Positions 12,366 to 19,658 of a stretch of 19,976 bases of DNA are shown piece after piece (position 1 is the stretch's first letter; the number at the start of each line of letters is the position of its first letter). The stretch is from DASVXQ01 sp040414855 (lineage in GTDB: Bacteria > Actinomycetota > CALGFH01), in assembly GCA_040414855.1 (NCBI GenBank), contig JBEDUQ010000045.1:1-19976 (forward strand). Direction: 5' to 3'. The translations under genes were made by a program, and so were the position numbers. The notes under the pieces are model-generated. The model was given only the letters and a program-made list of their open reading frames with translations, did no database searches and was not told the DNA's origin.

Positions 12366-13250
12366 GTGGGCGAGCGGCTGTTCGGGCTGAACGTGTCGAC
12401 CTCGGCAGCGCGCGGCGCCGATCCGGTCACCGCCGCGCTGCGGGCCGAGGAGCTGGGATTCGACTTCGTCTCGGTCTCGGACCACCTGCACGGCACCGCG
12501 CCGTCCTTCGAGACCTGGACGATGCTGTCGTGGATCGCCGCGAGCACCTCACGGATCCGGGTGGCGACCCGCGTGCTGGCCACGCCGTACCGCACCCCGG
12601 CCGTGCTCGCCAAGATGGCGGAGACGCTCGACCGGCTCTCCGGCGGCAGGCTGATCCTCGGGCTCGGCGGCGGCCACTCGGACGAGGAGTTCCGCGCCTT
12701 CGGCCTGCCGGCGCGGACCCCGCGCGACAAGGTCGACGGTCTCGACGAGGCGATCCGGATCCTGCGGGGCCTCTGGTCCGAGCCGAGCTTCAGCTTCGAC
12801 GGAAGCCATTACCGCACCGACCACGCCGAGATCGAGCCCAAGCCCGACCACCGCATCCCGATCTGGCTTGGCACCTACGGCAACCGCGCGCTCTCGGTGA
12901 CCGGCCGGCTTGCCGACGGCTGGATCCCCTCCCTCGGGTACGCCCAGCCCGAGCAGGTCACCGGCATGCGCGACCGCGTGGTCGCGGCCGCCCGCGACGC
13001 CGGCCGCGACCCGGACGACCTCACCCTCGCGTACAACGTCACCGTTCGCGTCGACACCCACGCCGACCCCGCTCAGCCTTCCGTGGTCGCGGGCCCGGCC
13101 GAGGCGGTCGCCGAGCGGCTCATCGGCTTCCTCGATCTCGGCTTCGACGCGCTCAACCTGGTGCTGACCGGCGCCGACGCGCGCGAGGACGACGAGCAGG
13201 CCGCCGCGCTCGCGGACGAGGTCCTCCCGGTCCTGCGCGGCGCTGCCTGA
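12366..13250 (+). CDS. LLM-class F420-dependent oxidoreductase
   Basis: This is a luciferase-like TIM-barrel oxidoreductase of 294 residues. Typical blocks are the N-terminal strand FGLNVSTSAA and RAEELGFDFVSVSDHL, then TSRIRVATRVLATPYRTPAVLAKMAETLDRLSGGRLILGLG. GGHSDEEFRAFG and IPIWLGTYGNRALSVTGRLADGWIPS follow. This pattern fits the F420-using branch better than FMN alkanal monooxygenases, and fbiD in the same window shows that F420 is made. The substrate is unknown. GTG 12366 is preceded by GGGAGG at 12352-12357. The gene is divergent from a MarR regulator and probably under its control. Confidence 0.9.
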   Translation: MGERLFGLNVSTSAARGADPVTAALRAEELGFDFVSVSDHLHGTAPSFETWTMLSWIAASTSRIRVATRVLATPYRTPAVLAKMAETLDRLSGGRLILGLGGGHSDEEFRAFGLPARTPRDKVDGLDEAIRILRGLWSEPSFSFDGSHYRTDHAEIEPKPDHRIPIWLGTYGNRALSVTGRLADGWIPSLGYAQPEQVTGMRDRVVAAARDAGRDPDDLTLAYNVTVRVDTHADPAQPSVVAGPAEAVAERLIGFLDLGFDALNLVLTGADAREDDEQAAALADEVLPVLRGAA

Positions 13251-13294
13251 CCAGCGGCCGCTGAAGGCGCCGCGGACGCTCGGTTGGTCGGGTC

Positions 13295-13334
13295 GCCGCG
13301 CTACTCGCCGCGCTACTCGCCGCGCGATTCGCCG
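13295..13334. repeat. 12-bp tandem repeat at the LAL gene end
   Basis: GCCGCGCTACTC occurs at 13295-13306 and 13307-13318, then GCCGCGCGATTC at 13319-13330 and the start of another copy. The TAG stop of the LuxR-type gene lies in the second copy. The first copy supplies a second in-frame TAG 12 nt downstream. Confidence 0.7.
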
Positions 13335-16300
13335 CGCGCGGGGGTCTCCGCGCCGCGGTCCGGCGCCCGGGCCTGGCCGAGGAGGCGGCGGCGGGCGTAT
13401 CGGGTCGCGGCCGCGCGGTCGCGGGCGCCGATCTTCCGGTAGAGGTTGACCAGGTGCCGCTCGACGGTGCTGACGGTGACCACCAGCTCGTCGGCGATCG
13501 CCCGGTTCGACCGTCCGGTCGCGAGCAGCCGCAGAACCTCGACCTCGCGGCGGGTGAGCCCGTCGGGGTCCGGCTGCTTCGCCTTGGGCGGACGTGCCGT
13601 CTCGTGCGGTGTGCGCTCCCCGGCCGCCCGGTCCCGCGGGCCCTCCCCGGTCGCCTGACCCGGCGGGCCCTCCCCGGCCGCCTGATCCTTCGGGCCCTGC
13701 CCGGCCGTCCGGTCCTGCGGGGGCTCCCCGGCAGTCCGGTCCTGTCGGCGCTCCCCGGCCGCCCGATCCTTCGGGCCCTGCCCGGCCGTCCGGTCCTTCG
13801 GGCCCTGCCCGGCCGTCCGGTTCTCTGGGGGCTCTCCGGCCGCCTGATCCTGCGGGCGCTCCCCGGCCGGCGCGCCCGTGGCGCCGGTGGCGCCCGAGGG
13901 GGCCGTTGCGGCCGCCGGGGCCGTGTCAACCGTCGGGGCCGTCGCGCCCGTCGGGGTGGGGCTGCTCGGGCCAGTGGGGGCCGTGGCGGCCGTCGGGGCG
14001 GTGTCGCCCGTGTCGCCCGTGGCGCGCGTGGGAGCCGTGGCGCCCGTGGGAGCCGTGGCGCCCGTGGGAGCCGTAGGGCTAGGGCTGCTCGCGACCTTGG
14101 GAGTGGGGCCGGTCGGGACCGTGGGAGTTGAGCCGCTCGGGACCTTGGCGATGGACCGGTTCATGCCCTTGAAACTTCGGAGTGCGCCGACCCGCTGCTC
14201 GAGCCGGCTCATGCCCAGCTCGCGGGCGGTGCGGCCGGCGTCGCCGGCGAGCGCGAGCACCCGTTCGGCGTCGTCGAGCCTTCCCCGCGACCGCAGCATG
14301 GCGGCGTGGTCGTGCTGGCTCCAGGCAACCAGCGGCCTGGCGCCCAGCTCGCCGTTGGCGGCGATCGCGCGGTCGAAGTGGTGCACGGCCGCCTCGAAGC
14401 GCCCGTCGCTCGCGGCCAGCAGGCCCAGGTAGCGCTCGACCGAGCCGGCGCACGGCAGGTTCCCGGGCACCACGTTGTGGTCGGCGAAGGGTCTGGCCAG
14501 GTTGTACAGCTCCGCGCCGCGCTTGGTGTCGCCGAGCAAGGCGCAGGCCTCGGCCAGCGCGGCGACCGAACCGAGCCAGTAGGCGTCGCGGGGCAGCGAG
14601 CCGAAGCCCTCACCGGCCAAGACCTCCAGCGCGGCGCGCGCGTCGGGCTCGCGGCCCAGCTCGGCGCGGATCGTCACCAGCCAGCAGCGGAGCATCCCGA
14701 TGGCGGGGTCGCCGCTACCGCTGTCGACCACCCCCGTCAGCGCGGCCTCCGCCTCGGCCAGCCGGCCCTGCTCGCGGCAGATCCAGAAGATGGCGGCCGC
14801 GTGCTCGATCTCCGACGCCGCGCCCACGGCCGCGCGACCGTGGGCCAGCGCGATCGCGACGTGCGTCCCGGCGTCGGCGAAGCGGCCGGCCAGCAGCGCC
14901 CGGTTGGTCCGGTGAACGGCGCTGACCCAGCGGTCGAGGGGCTGGCGAAGCTGCTCGGCCCGGCGGGCGTACGCGTCCATCTCCCGCTCGGCGTCGCCCA
15001 GCTCGCCGCGCTCCATGAGGTCGGCGATCAGCCAACGCCTGCCGAGCATGTCCAACTCGGGGTCGTCGCGTTCGCCGGCGACGGCGACGACCTCCGCGCT
15101 CAGCGCATGGCGCTCATCGAGGTTGTCGGGGCTCCAGACGGCCTTGCGCCTGGCCGCGAGCGCCGCGCCGAGCAGGGCGGTGTCGTCGAGCCGCCTGGCC
15201 AGGCTGAGGGCCTCGCCGCTCAGCGCCGCGCGTCGCGCCCCGGCCCTCGGCTCCGGCACCAGCTCGGTCGCCAGCCGGCCGAGCACCAGCGCCCGCATCG
15301 GGCCGCCATCGGCTCCGAGCGCCTCGAGCGCCTCCTCGAGCAGGTTCACAGTCGCCTGCTCAACGGTGTCGTCCACCACCGGGGTCGGCCCGGCGAAGCC
15401 GAGCGCCGCGAGCGCGAGCCGCTCCGGATCCCCCACCTGCCTGGCCAGCTCGGCCGCCAGCAGGTAGCTCCCCTTCGCGCCGGCGACCTCGCCCGCCCAG
15501 CGCCGCGACTCGCCGAGCCGCAGCAGCAGTCCAAGCCTGCGCGGGCGGTTGGGCTCTTCGCGCGGGTCGAGCGCGTCGAAGGCGAGCTCGTAGCGGTCGG
15601 CGGCGGTCTCGAAGGCGAGCTGCCGGCTCGCGTGCTCGGCGGCCCGCACCGTGTAGCCGATCGCCTTGTCGCTCGCCGCGCCGCGGGAGGCCGCGAGGAA
15701 GTGGTGGGCCAGCTCGGCGAAAGGCGGCTCCTCCAAGGCCCCCGTCTCGACGAGCCCCTCCAGGACCTCGCCGGCGCGCTGGTGCAGCCGGACCCGGACC
15801 GCCGGCCCCATCTCGGCGTCCAGGGTGTCGGCGACGATCGGGTGGACGAAGCGCCACGCTCCCGCGACGTGCCGGTCGGCGGCGACCAGCCCGGCGTCGG
15901 CCGCCTCCTGGAGCGCGTCGACCAGCCGCTCGCCGGGAAGCCCGCTCATTCCGGCCAGGGCGGGCAGGCTGAACTCCCGCCCGAGCACGGCCGCGCTCTC
16001 CAGCAGCGTCTGGCAGAACGTGGACAGCCGCGAGACCCGCCGCACGATCACGTCGCGGACCTGGGTCGCGACCGTGTGCAGCGGCGTCTCCTCCGCCGCC
16101 ACCGTCTCCAGCCGGCCGTCGGCCAGCAACACCCGGATCAGCTCCCTGACAAAGAAGGGGTTGCCGCCGGTCTGGCGGTGGACCAGCCTGGCCAGCGCCC
16201 CGGAGCCGCCCTCGCCGATCGACAGCCCGATCAGCTGTCCCACCTCGTCCGGGCTGAGGCCCGGCAGCTCCAGACGCTCGGCGGTCGGGAGCGCCGCCAG

Positions 16301-16912
16301 CTCGGCGAGCGCTCGGACCGAGGCGGCGGAGGCGCCGGCGGCGCGGGTGTCGCGCATGCCCGCGACCACCAGCATGCGGGCGTCACCGACCCGCGCCGCG
16401 AGCTGCTCCAGCAGCACCACCGACGGGCGGTCTGCCCACTGGATGTCGTCGACGATCAGGACCAGCGGCTGCGCCCCGGCGGCGCGCCGCAGGAACCAGG
16501 TGGTCGCGTCGAACAGCCGCCGCCGCGCGTTCGGTGGCTCGAGGCGCGGCGGCGCCGCCACCCCTGGGAGCTTCGCCACCAGGTCCGGGATCAGCTCGGC
16601 GATCACCCCCGCCGCCGATCCCAGCTCCACGCGGAGCGATCCAGGGTCGCGCTCGCGGACATAGGTGCGCAGGATCTGCATCCATGGCCACAGCGCCGGC
16701 GCTTCCTCGCCTTCGAGACAGCGCCCCCAGAGCACTTTCGCCCGTTGCAGGCGGGCGAGCCGAGCCAGCTCGTCCGCGGTACGGGTCTTGCCAATCCCCG
16801 GGTCGCCGGTGAGCAGCACCAAACCGCCCTTGCCCCCCAGCGCCCGGTCCATGTGAGTCCTCAGCAGGGCCAGCTCTCGCTCGCGCCCGACGAACCCGTT
16901 GGTCACAGGCAT
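13313..16912 (-). CDS. LAL-type ATP-binding LuxR transcriptional regulator with repetitive linker
   Basis: This is a large cytoplasmic STAND-type activator of 1199 residues. An AAA ATPase module comes first, with Walker A GDPGIGKT (36-43), Walker B LVLIVDDIQWAD (about 150-160) and GGNPFFVREL downstream. A long TPR-like helical sensor region of about 500 residues follows. Residues 921-1014 form a Thr/Ala/Pro/Gly linker, and 1015-1104 form ten 9-residue repeats (consensus xAGxxPxDR). The C-terminal LuxR/GerE helix-turn-helix (GLTRREVEVLRLLATGRSNRAIADELVV region, about 1117-1180) binds DNA. ATG 16912 is chosen because GGGGGAGGG lies 6 nt upstream; a weak TAGACT -10 sits at 16944-16949. It is divergent from the GAP-family gene, a possible target. 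LAL proteins rarely have so long a repetitive hinge before the DNA-binding domain. Confidence 0.92.
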   Translation of the reverse strand: MPVTNGFVGRERELALLRTHMDRALGGKGGLVLLTGDPGIGKTRTADELARLARLQRAKVLWGRCLEGEEAPALWPWMQILRTYVRERDPGSLRVELGSAAGVIAELIPDLVAKLPGVAAPPRLEPPNARRRLFDATTWFLRRAAGAQPLVLIVDDIQWADRPSVVLLEQLAARVGDARMLVVAGMRDTRAAGASAASVRALAELAALPTAERLELPGLSPDEVGQLIGLSIGEGGSGALARLVHRQTGGNPFFVRELIRVLLADGRLETVAAEETPLHTVATQVRDVIVRRVSRLSTFCQTLLESAAVLGREFSLPALAGMSGLPGERLVDALQEAADAGLVAADRHVAGAWRFVHPIVADTLDAEMGPAVRVRLHQRAGEVLEGLVETGALEEPPFAELAHHFLAASRGAASDKAIGYTVRAAEHASRQLAFETAADRYELAFDALDPREEPNRPRRLGLLLRLGESRRWAGEVAGAKGSYLLAAELARQVGDPERLALAALGFAGPTPVVDDTVEQATVNLLEEALEALGADGGPMRALVLGRLATELVPEPRAGARRAALSGEALSLARRLDDTALLGAALAARRKAVWSPDNLDERHALSAEVVAVAGERDDPELDMLGRRWLIADLMERGELGDAEREMDAYARRAEQLRQPLDRWVSAVHRTNRALLAGRFADAGTHVAIALAHGRAAVGAASEIEHAAAIFWICREQGRLAEAEAALTGVVDSGSGDPAIGMLRCWLVTIRAELGREPDARAALEVLAGEGFGSLPRDAYWLGSVAALAEACALLGDTKRGAELYNLARPFADHNVVPGNLPCAGSVERYLGLLAASDGRFEAAVHHFDRAIAANGELGARPLVAWSQHDHAAMLRSRGRLDDAERVLALAGDAGRTARELGMSRLEQRVGALRSFKGMNRSIAKVPSGSTPTVPTGPTPKVASSPSPTAPTGATAPTGATAPTRATGDTGDTAPTAATAPTGPSSPTPTGATAPTVDTAPAAATAPSGATGATGAPAGERPQDQAAGEPPENRTAGQGPKDRTAGQGPKDRAAGERRQDRTAGEPPQDRTAGQGPKDQAAGEGPPGQATGEGPRDRAAGERTPHETARPPKAKQPDPDGLTRREVEVLRLLATGRSNRAIADELVVTVSTVERHLVNLYRKIGARDRAAATRYARRRLLGQARAPDRGAETPARGESRGE
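13601..13870 (-). repeat. Ten in-frame 27-bp repeats (9-residue units)
   Basis: The ten units run without interruption, for example TAGQGPKDR (twice), TAGQGPKDQ, AAGEPPENR, TAGEPPQDR and ATGEGPRDR. They are hydrophilic and charged, rich in Gly, Pro, Asp and Arg, and so probably disordered. Near-identical adjacent units point to recent expansion by slippage or recombination. Confidence 0.9.
13871..14150 (-). repeat. Degenerate 18-bp repeats encoding a Thr/Ala/Pro linker
   Basis: Units such as APTGAT, APTRAT, GDTGDT and APTAAT follow one another. On the DNA this is a GC-rich array with GGGAGCCGTGGCGCCCGT-like units. It adjoins the 27-bp repeats and extends the same disordered hinge. Confidence 0.8.
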
Positions 16913-17151
16913 CGACGCCCTCCCCCGAGATGACGCTCGGCGGAGTCTAGAGGAAGTGGACAGCCGAGACACAACACAAAGCGCGGTCATTCCATTCATC
17001 CCGGTCTTGCGAGTCACAGTGTCGCGAAATCACCCGCGCAGAGCGGCGACAGCTCACCCTGAGCGGCGAGATGCTGCGAGGCCCTCCGGCGGCGGCATTG
17101 GTCGTGATCCAGTTCGCTCAGGCGCCGCCGGGCGGTGGACGAAGGGGGGCC

Positions 17152-17814
17152 ATGGGTTCACTGATGGTGGCGCTGTGGCCGTTCGCCGCCGGCCTCGCGG
17201 TGGCGCCGGCCGCCATCGCCGCGTGCATCCTGCTGCTCGGCTCCAAGCGGGCGGTCGCCAACGCCTCGGCCTTCGCCGCCGCCTTCGCGCTCGTCGACAG
17301 CGCCGTGAGCGCGGTCATGCTCGCCGGCGCCGGGCGCCTTCCGCGTTCGCTCGGGCTGGGGGGAGGTCGCGCGGGCCAGCATGCGGCCATGACACTCGGG
17401 CTGCTCCTGCTCGGCGTCGCCGTCGTCTCGGTCCTGCGCCGGCCACCCGGTGTCCGCCGGGGGCCACCCCGCCGCCTCACCACCATCGATCTCGCGAAGC
17501 CGCGCCTGGCGCTCGGCCTGGGGCTCGTGCTGGTGTTCCTCAGCCCCAACCCGCTCATCGTGGCCGCCGGGAGCGTGGCCGTCGCCGCCGCCAAGGTCTC
17601 CGCCCCGGCGCGCCTCGCGGCGGCGGCGCTCCTGGTGCTGGCCGCCCAGCTCGGCCTCGCCACCAGCCTCGCCTGGCACCTCGCCCGTCCCAGGTCGTCC
17701 GCCCGCGCCCTGCCAGCGCTCAGAATCTGGCTGCTCCGCAACGACCGCCTGGTCGAGCTGACGCTCCTGGTCCTCTTCGGCGCCATCTTCACCGCCCGAG
17801 GTACCTCCCTCTGA
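17152..17814 (+). CDS. GAP/SfLAP-family membrane protein
   Basis: The 220-residue membrane protein has about six helices and follows the pattern of the GAP (sulfolipid-1-addressing-protein-like) family, distantly related to LysE-type exporters. It opens MVALWPFAAGLAVAPAAIAACILLL, then KRAVANASAFAAAFALV. After a cytoplasmic loop comes TTIDLAKPRLALGLGLVLVFLSPNPLIVAAGS and a C-terminal LLVLFGAIFTARG. Mycobacterial relatives help surface lipids reach the envelope; transport here is inferred. The PKNL motif common in the family appears as SPNPL. ATG 17152 has GAAGGGGGG just upstream, so the longer frame from 17071 is not needed. It is divergent from the LAL regulator. Confidence 0.82.
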   Translation: MGSLMVALWPFAAGLAVAPAAIAACILLLGSKRAVANASAFAAAFALVDSAVSAVMLAGAGRLPRSLGLGGGRAGQHAAMTLGLLLLGVAVVSVLRRPPGVRRGPPRRLTTIDLAKPRLALGLGLVLVFLSPNPLIVAAGSVAVAAAKVSAPARLAAAALLVLAAQLGLATSLAWHLARPRSSARALPALRIWLLRNDRLVELTLLVLFGAIFTARGTSL

Positions 17815-17914
17815 CGAGGTGACCTCCCCGGGGTGGTCGACGAGATCTACCGCTCCCGATACTCCGCCGGCGACCGCGACGCCCCGATCTCGACTGATCG
17901 CCTCTTCAGGGCAT
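17815..17914 (+). other. Open in-frame tail after the GAP gene stop
   Basis: The frame continues past the TGA at 17812-17814 for 33 codons to the next TGA. It reads RGDLPGVVDEIYRSRYSAGDRDAPIST and on to LFRA. This has ordinary protein composition rather than the low complexity of non-coding frames. It may be the remnant of another gene's 3' end or readthrough. I do not recognise it. Confidence 0.3.
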
Positions 17915-18439
17915 GAGGAGGCCTTGGGCCTTTGCCCACTCGAAGAATTCGGCGCCGGTGCACGGCAGGCGCGCGCTGGCGTCTCGGAGGCGGTCGACCA
18001 GCCGCTCCGCCTCGGCGAGGCTCAGCTCGCCGGCATTGAGGCCGTTGACGATCAGCCAGAGCGTCCCGTGAACGGAAACGCCTCGCGCTTTGGCGGCCTG
18101 GGTGCCTGCGCGTTCGTCGAGCACAGCGGTCGCGCCGTGGACCTCCGCCCAGGCAAGGACCGACGCCTCACCGATGTCGCGGTGACCCGAGCCGAGAATG
18201 CGCACGTATTGCGCGAACACCCGCAGCTCTTCGAGACCATCGCAGGCGACCATCTCGAGCCATTCCGCGTTTCGCACGTCGGCGAGCGGAGGATGGCGGG
18301 TTTCCCCGACCCGCAATTCGTCGAGCACCGCCTGTGGGACGACTCGGCGGTAGCTGGCCGTGAGCCGCTCCAGCACCGCGAGACGCCCGGCGAGCGCGAA
18401 GTGGTTGAGGGGCGTGGTGTCGAAGATCAGCGCGGTCAC
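17906..18439 (-). CDS. PIN-domain protein (DUF3368-like), probable toxin nuclease
   Basis: The 177-residue product has the PIN nuclease acidic set: D7 in LIFDTTPLNHF, E41 in QAVLDELRVG, D88/E91 in HRDIGEASVLAWA and D108 in AVLDERAGTQAAKARG. It ends with the HGTLWLIVNGLNAGELS block typical of DUF3368-type PIN proteins. Such proteins are Mg-dependent RNases, usually toxins. The GTG at 18439 overlaps the TGA of the upstream XRE-peptidase gene by 4 bp (GTGA), so translation is coupled. This order, regulator first and nuclease second, fits a toxin-antitoxin unit. Its RNA target is unknown. Confidence 0.85.
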   Translation of the reverse strand: MTALIFDTTPLNHFALAGRLAVLERLTASYRRVVPQAVLDELRVGETRHPPLADVRNAEWLEMVACDGLEELRVFAQYVRILGSGHRDIGEASVLAWAEVHGATAVLDERAGTQAAKARGVSVHGTLWLIVNGLNAGELSLAEAERLVDRLRDASARLPCTGAEFFEWAKAQGLLMP

Positions 18440-19551
18440 GGCAGTAGATCGAAGTCGCGCTGAAACGCTTCGCGCGGGAGCGGGGCAAGCTCGGGGAGGT
18501 CTTCGGCCGCGATGGATCCCCACAGCAGGTCGATCGTACGGTTCGCGCCCAGCTTTCCCGAGCGGTATCCGCCGAGAACGGCGCGGGCATAGCCGGTCGG
18601 CACCGTCGGAGGATGGAGCTCCTCGACGAACCCCATCCCGAGCTCCAGATAGTCGGCGCGGGTCGGTGGGCTGGCGATCAGCTCCCGGTGTTCGGACTCG
18701 TCGACCAGCCCGAAGCTCCTGAGCTGGTGGCAGAGCGCGGACCAGCTCACGCGATATTCGACTCCGAGCCGGATCGCCTTCTCCCGAGATTGCCCGCCGC
18801 CACGCCATCGGGCGGTGACCGCGGCGCGAGGAAGCAGCAGGTGAATCGCGAAGCCGTTGATTCGGCGCTCGGTCTCGCTACCGAGGTCGGCCAGCGAAAG
18901 GTCCGTGGCGTACTCGTCCGCGAAGACGTGGTGACCGATCTCGTGCGCGAGGGTGAAGCGACGGCGACCGGGCTCGGTGTCGCCGTTGACCACCGCCACG
19001 CCGAAGTCGTCGATCGAAACGTAGGCGCCGTCGCCGCCATGCTCTCCGAGCGAGAGCGAGAAACTCAAGACGCCCAGCCGCTCAGCGGCCGCGCCGATCT
19101 CCAAGAGCGGGCCGTCGTCAAGGTGGAGGGCCGCGCGGACCTGCTCGCCCGCACGCTCAGCGCCGGCCAGGTCGCGTGGCGACGTGAGTCGCGGGCCGGT
19201 CGCGACCGGGTTCAGGATCGCCTGCTCGACGAGGAACTCGACGTCGGAGGCGACCTTCTCGACAGCCCGGTCGAGACGCAGCGAGTGCTGCGCGCCGGGC
19301 GCGCTTCGCCGGCTCACGACCGCGTCCGGCAGCTCGGCGACGAACCATTCGAGCGGGCGGCCGAGCACCTCGGCCAGCCTGGCCAGCTCCACAGCCGAAA
19401 TCTTCCGCGCTCCGGCCTCGACCTTCGCGACCGCGGTGCGGTCCAAGCCGACAGCGGTCGCGAGGTCAGCCTGTGTCAGGCCTGACTCGATCCGAGCGTC
19501 GGCCACACGCTGACCGAGCTGCCGCTGATCGAACTGCCGGGCCGCACGCAT
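18436..19551 (-). CDS. XRE-family regulator fused to ImmA/IrrE (M78) metallopeptidase
   Basis: The 371-residue product has an N-terminal Cro/C1-type helix-turn-helix (RIESGLTQADLATAVGLDRTAVAKVEAGARKIS, about 20-52). A peptidase M78 domain follows, with the zinc motif HEIGHH (203-208) and a downstream E228 in ETERRINGFAIHLLLPR as likely third ligand. The C-terminal part is helical, of unknown role. ImmA/IrrE peptidases cleave repressors or antitoxins, and XRE-COG2856 fusions have been predicted as antitoxins of toxin-antitoxin systems. Coupling by GTGA to a PIN gene supports that. ATG 19551 follows a promoter with -10 TAGAAT by 8 nt, suggesting a leaderless mRNA. An alternative GTG at 19569 would lie upstream of that start point. 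Confidence 0.9.
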   Translation of the reverse strand: MRAARQFDQRQLGQRVADARIESGLTQADLATAVGLDRTAVAKVEAGARKISAVELARLAEVLGRPLEWFVAELPDAVVSRRSAPGAQHSLRLDRAVEKVASDVEFLVEQAILNPVATGPRLTSPRDLAGAERAGEQVRAALHLDDGPLLEIGAAAERLGVLSFSLSLGEHGGDGAYVSIDDFGVAVVNGDTEPGRRRFTLAHEIGHHVFADEYATDLSLADLGSETERRINGFAIHLLLPRAAVTARWRGGGQSREKAIRLGVEYRVSWSALCHQLRSFGLVDESEHRELIASPPTRADYLELGMGFVEELHPPTVPTGYARAVLGGYRSGKLGANRTIDLLWGSIAAEDLPELAPLPREAFQRDFDLLP

Positions 19552-19559
19552 AATGTGCG

Positions 19560-19588
19560 ATTCTAGCACACCGTTCCGTGCGTATCAC
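19560..19588 (-). promoter_or_regulatory. Promoter of the XRE-PIN operon
   Basis: On the minus strand, GTGATA (19583-19588) and TAGAAT (19560-19565) are 17 bp apart, with a TGC extension before the -10. The ATG at 19551 is 8 nt further on. Short inverted repeats around it (CGCA/TGCG flanking the start, GCAC/GTGC in the spacer) could be an XRE autoregulatory operator. Confidence 0.6.
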
Positions 19589-19658
19589 GGAGGTAGGGCG
19601 GGGGCTCTTGTGGGGGACGAGCGAGGTCGCTCGGGCCGCCGCGTCCAGGGGGAGGGCC

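Noticed and set aside
14306..16933. 875-residue open frame on the plus strand opposite the LAL regulator
   Set aside because: It is the mirror of a strongly supported regulator with Walker and LuxR motifs. Its protein is Arg/Gly/Gln-rich without domains, as expected for antisense frames at very high GC.
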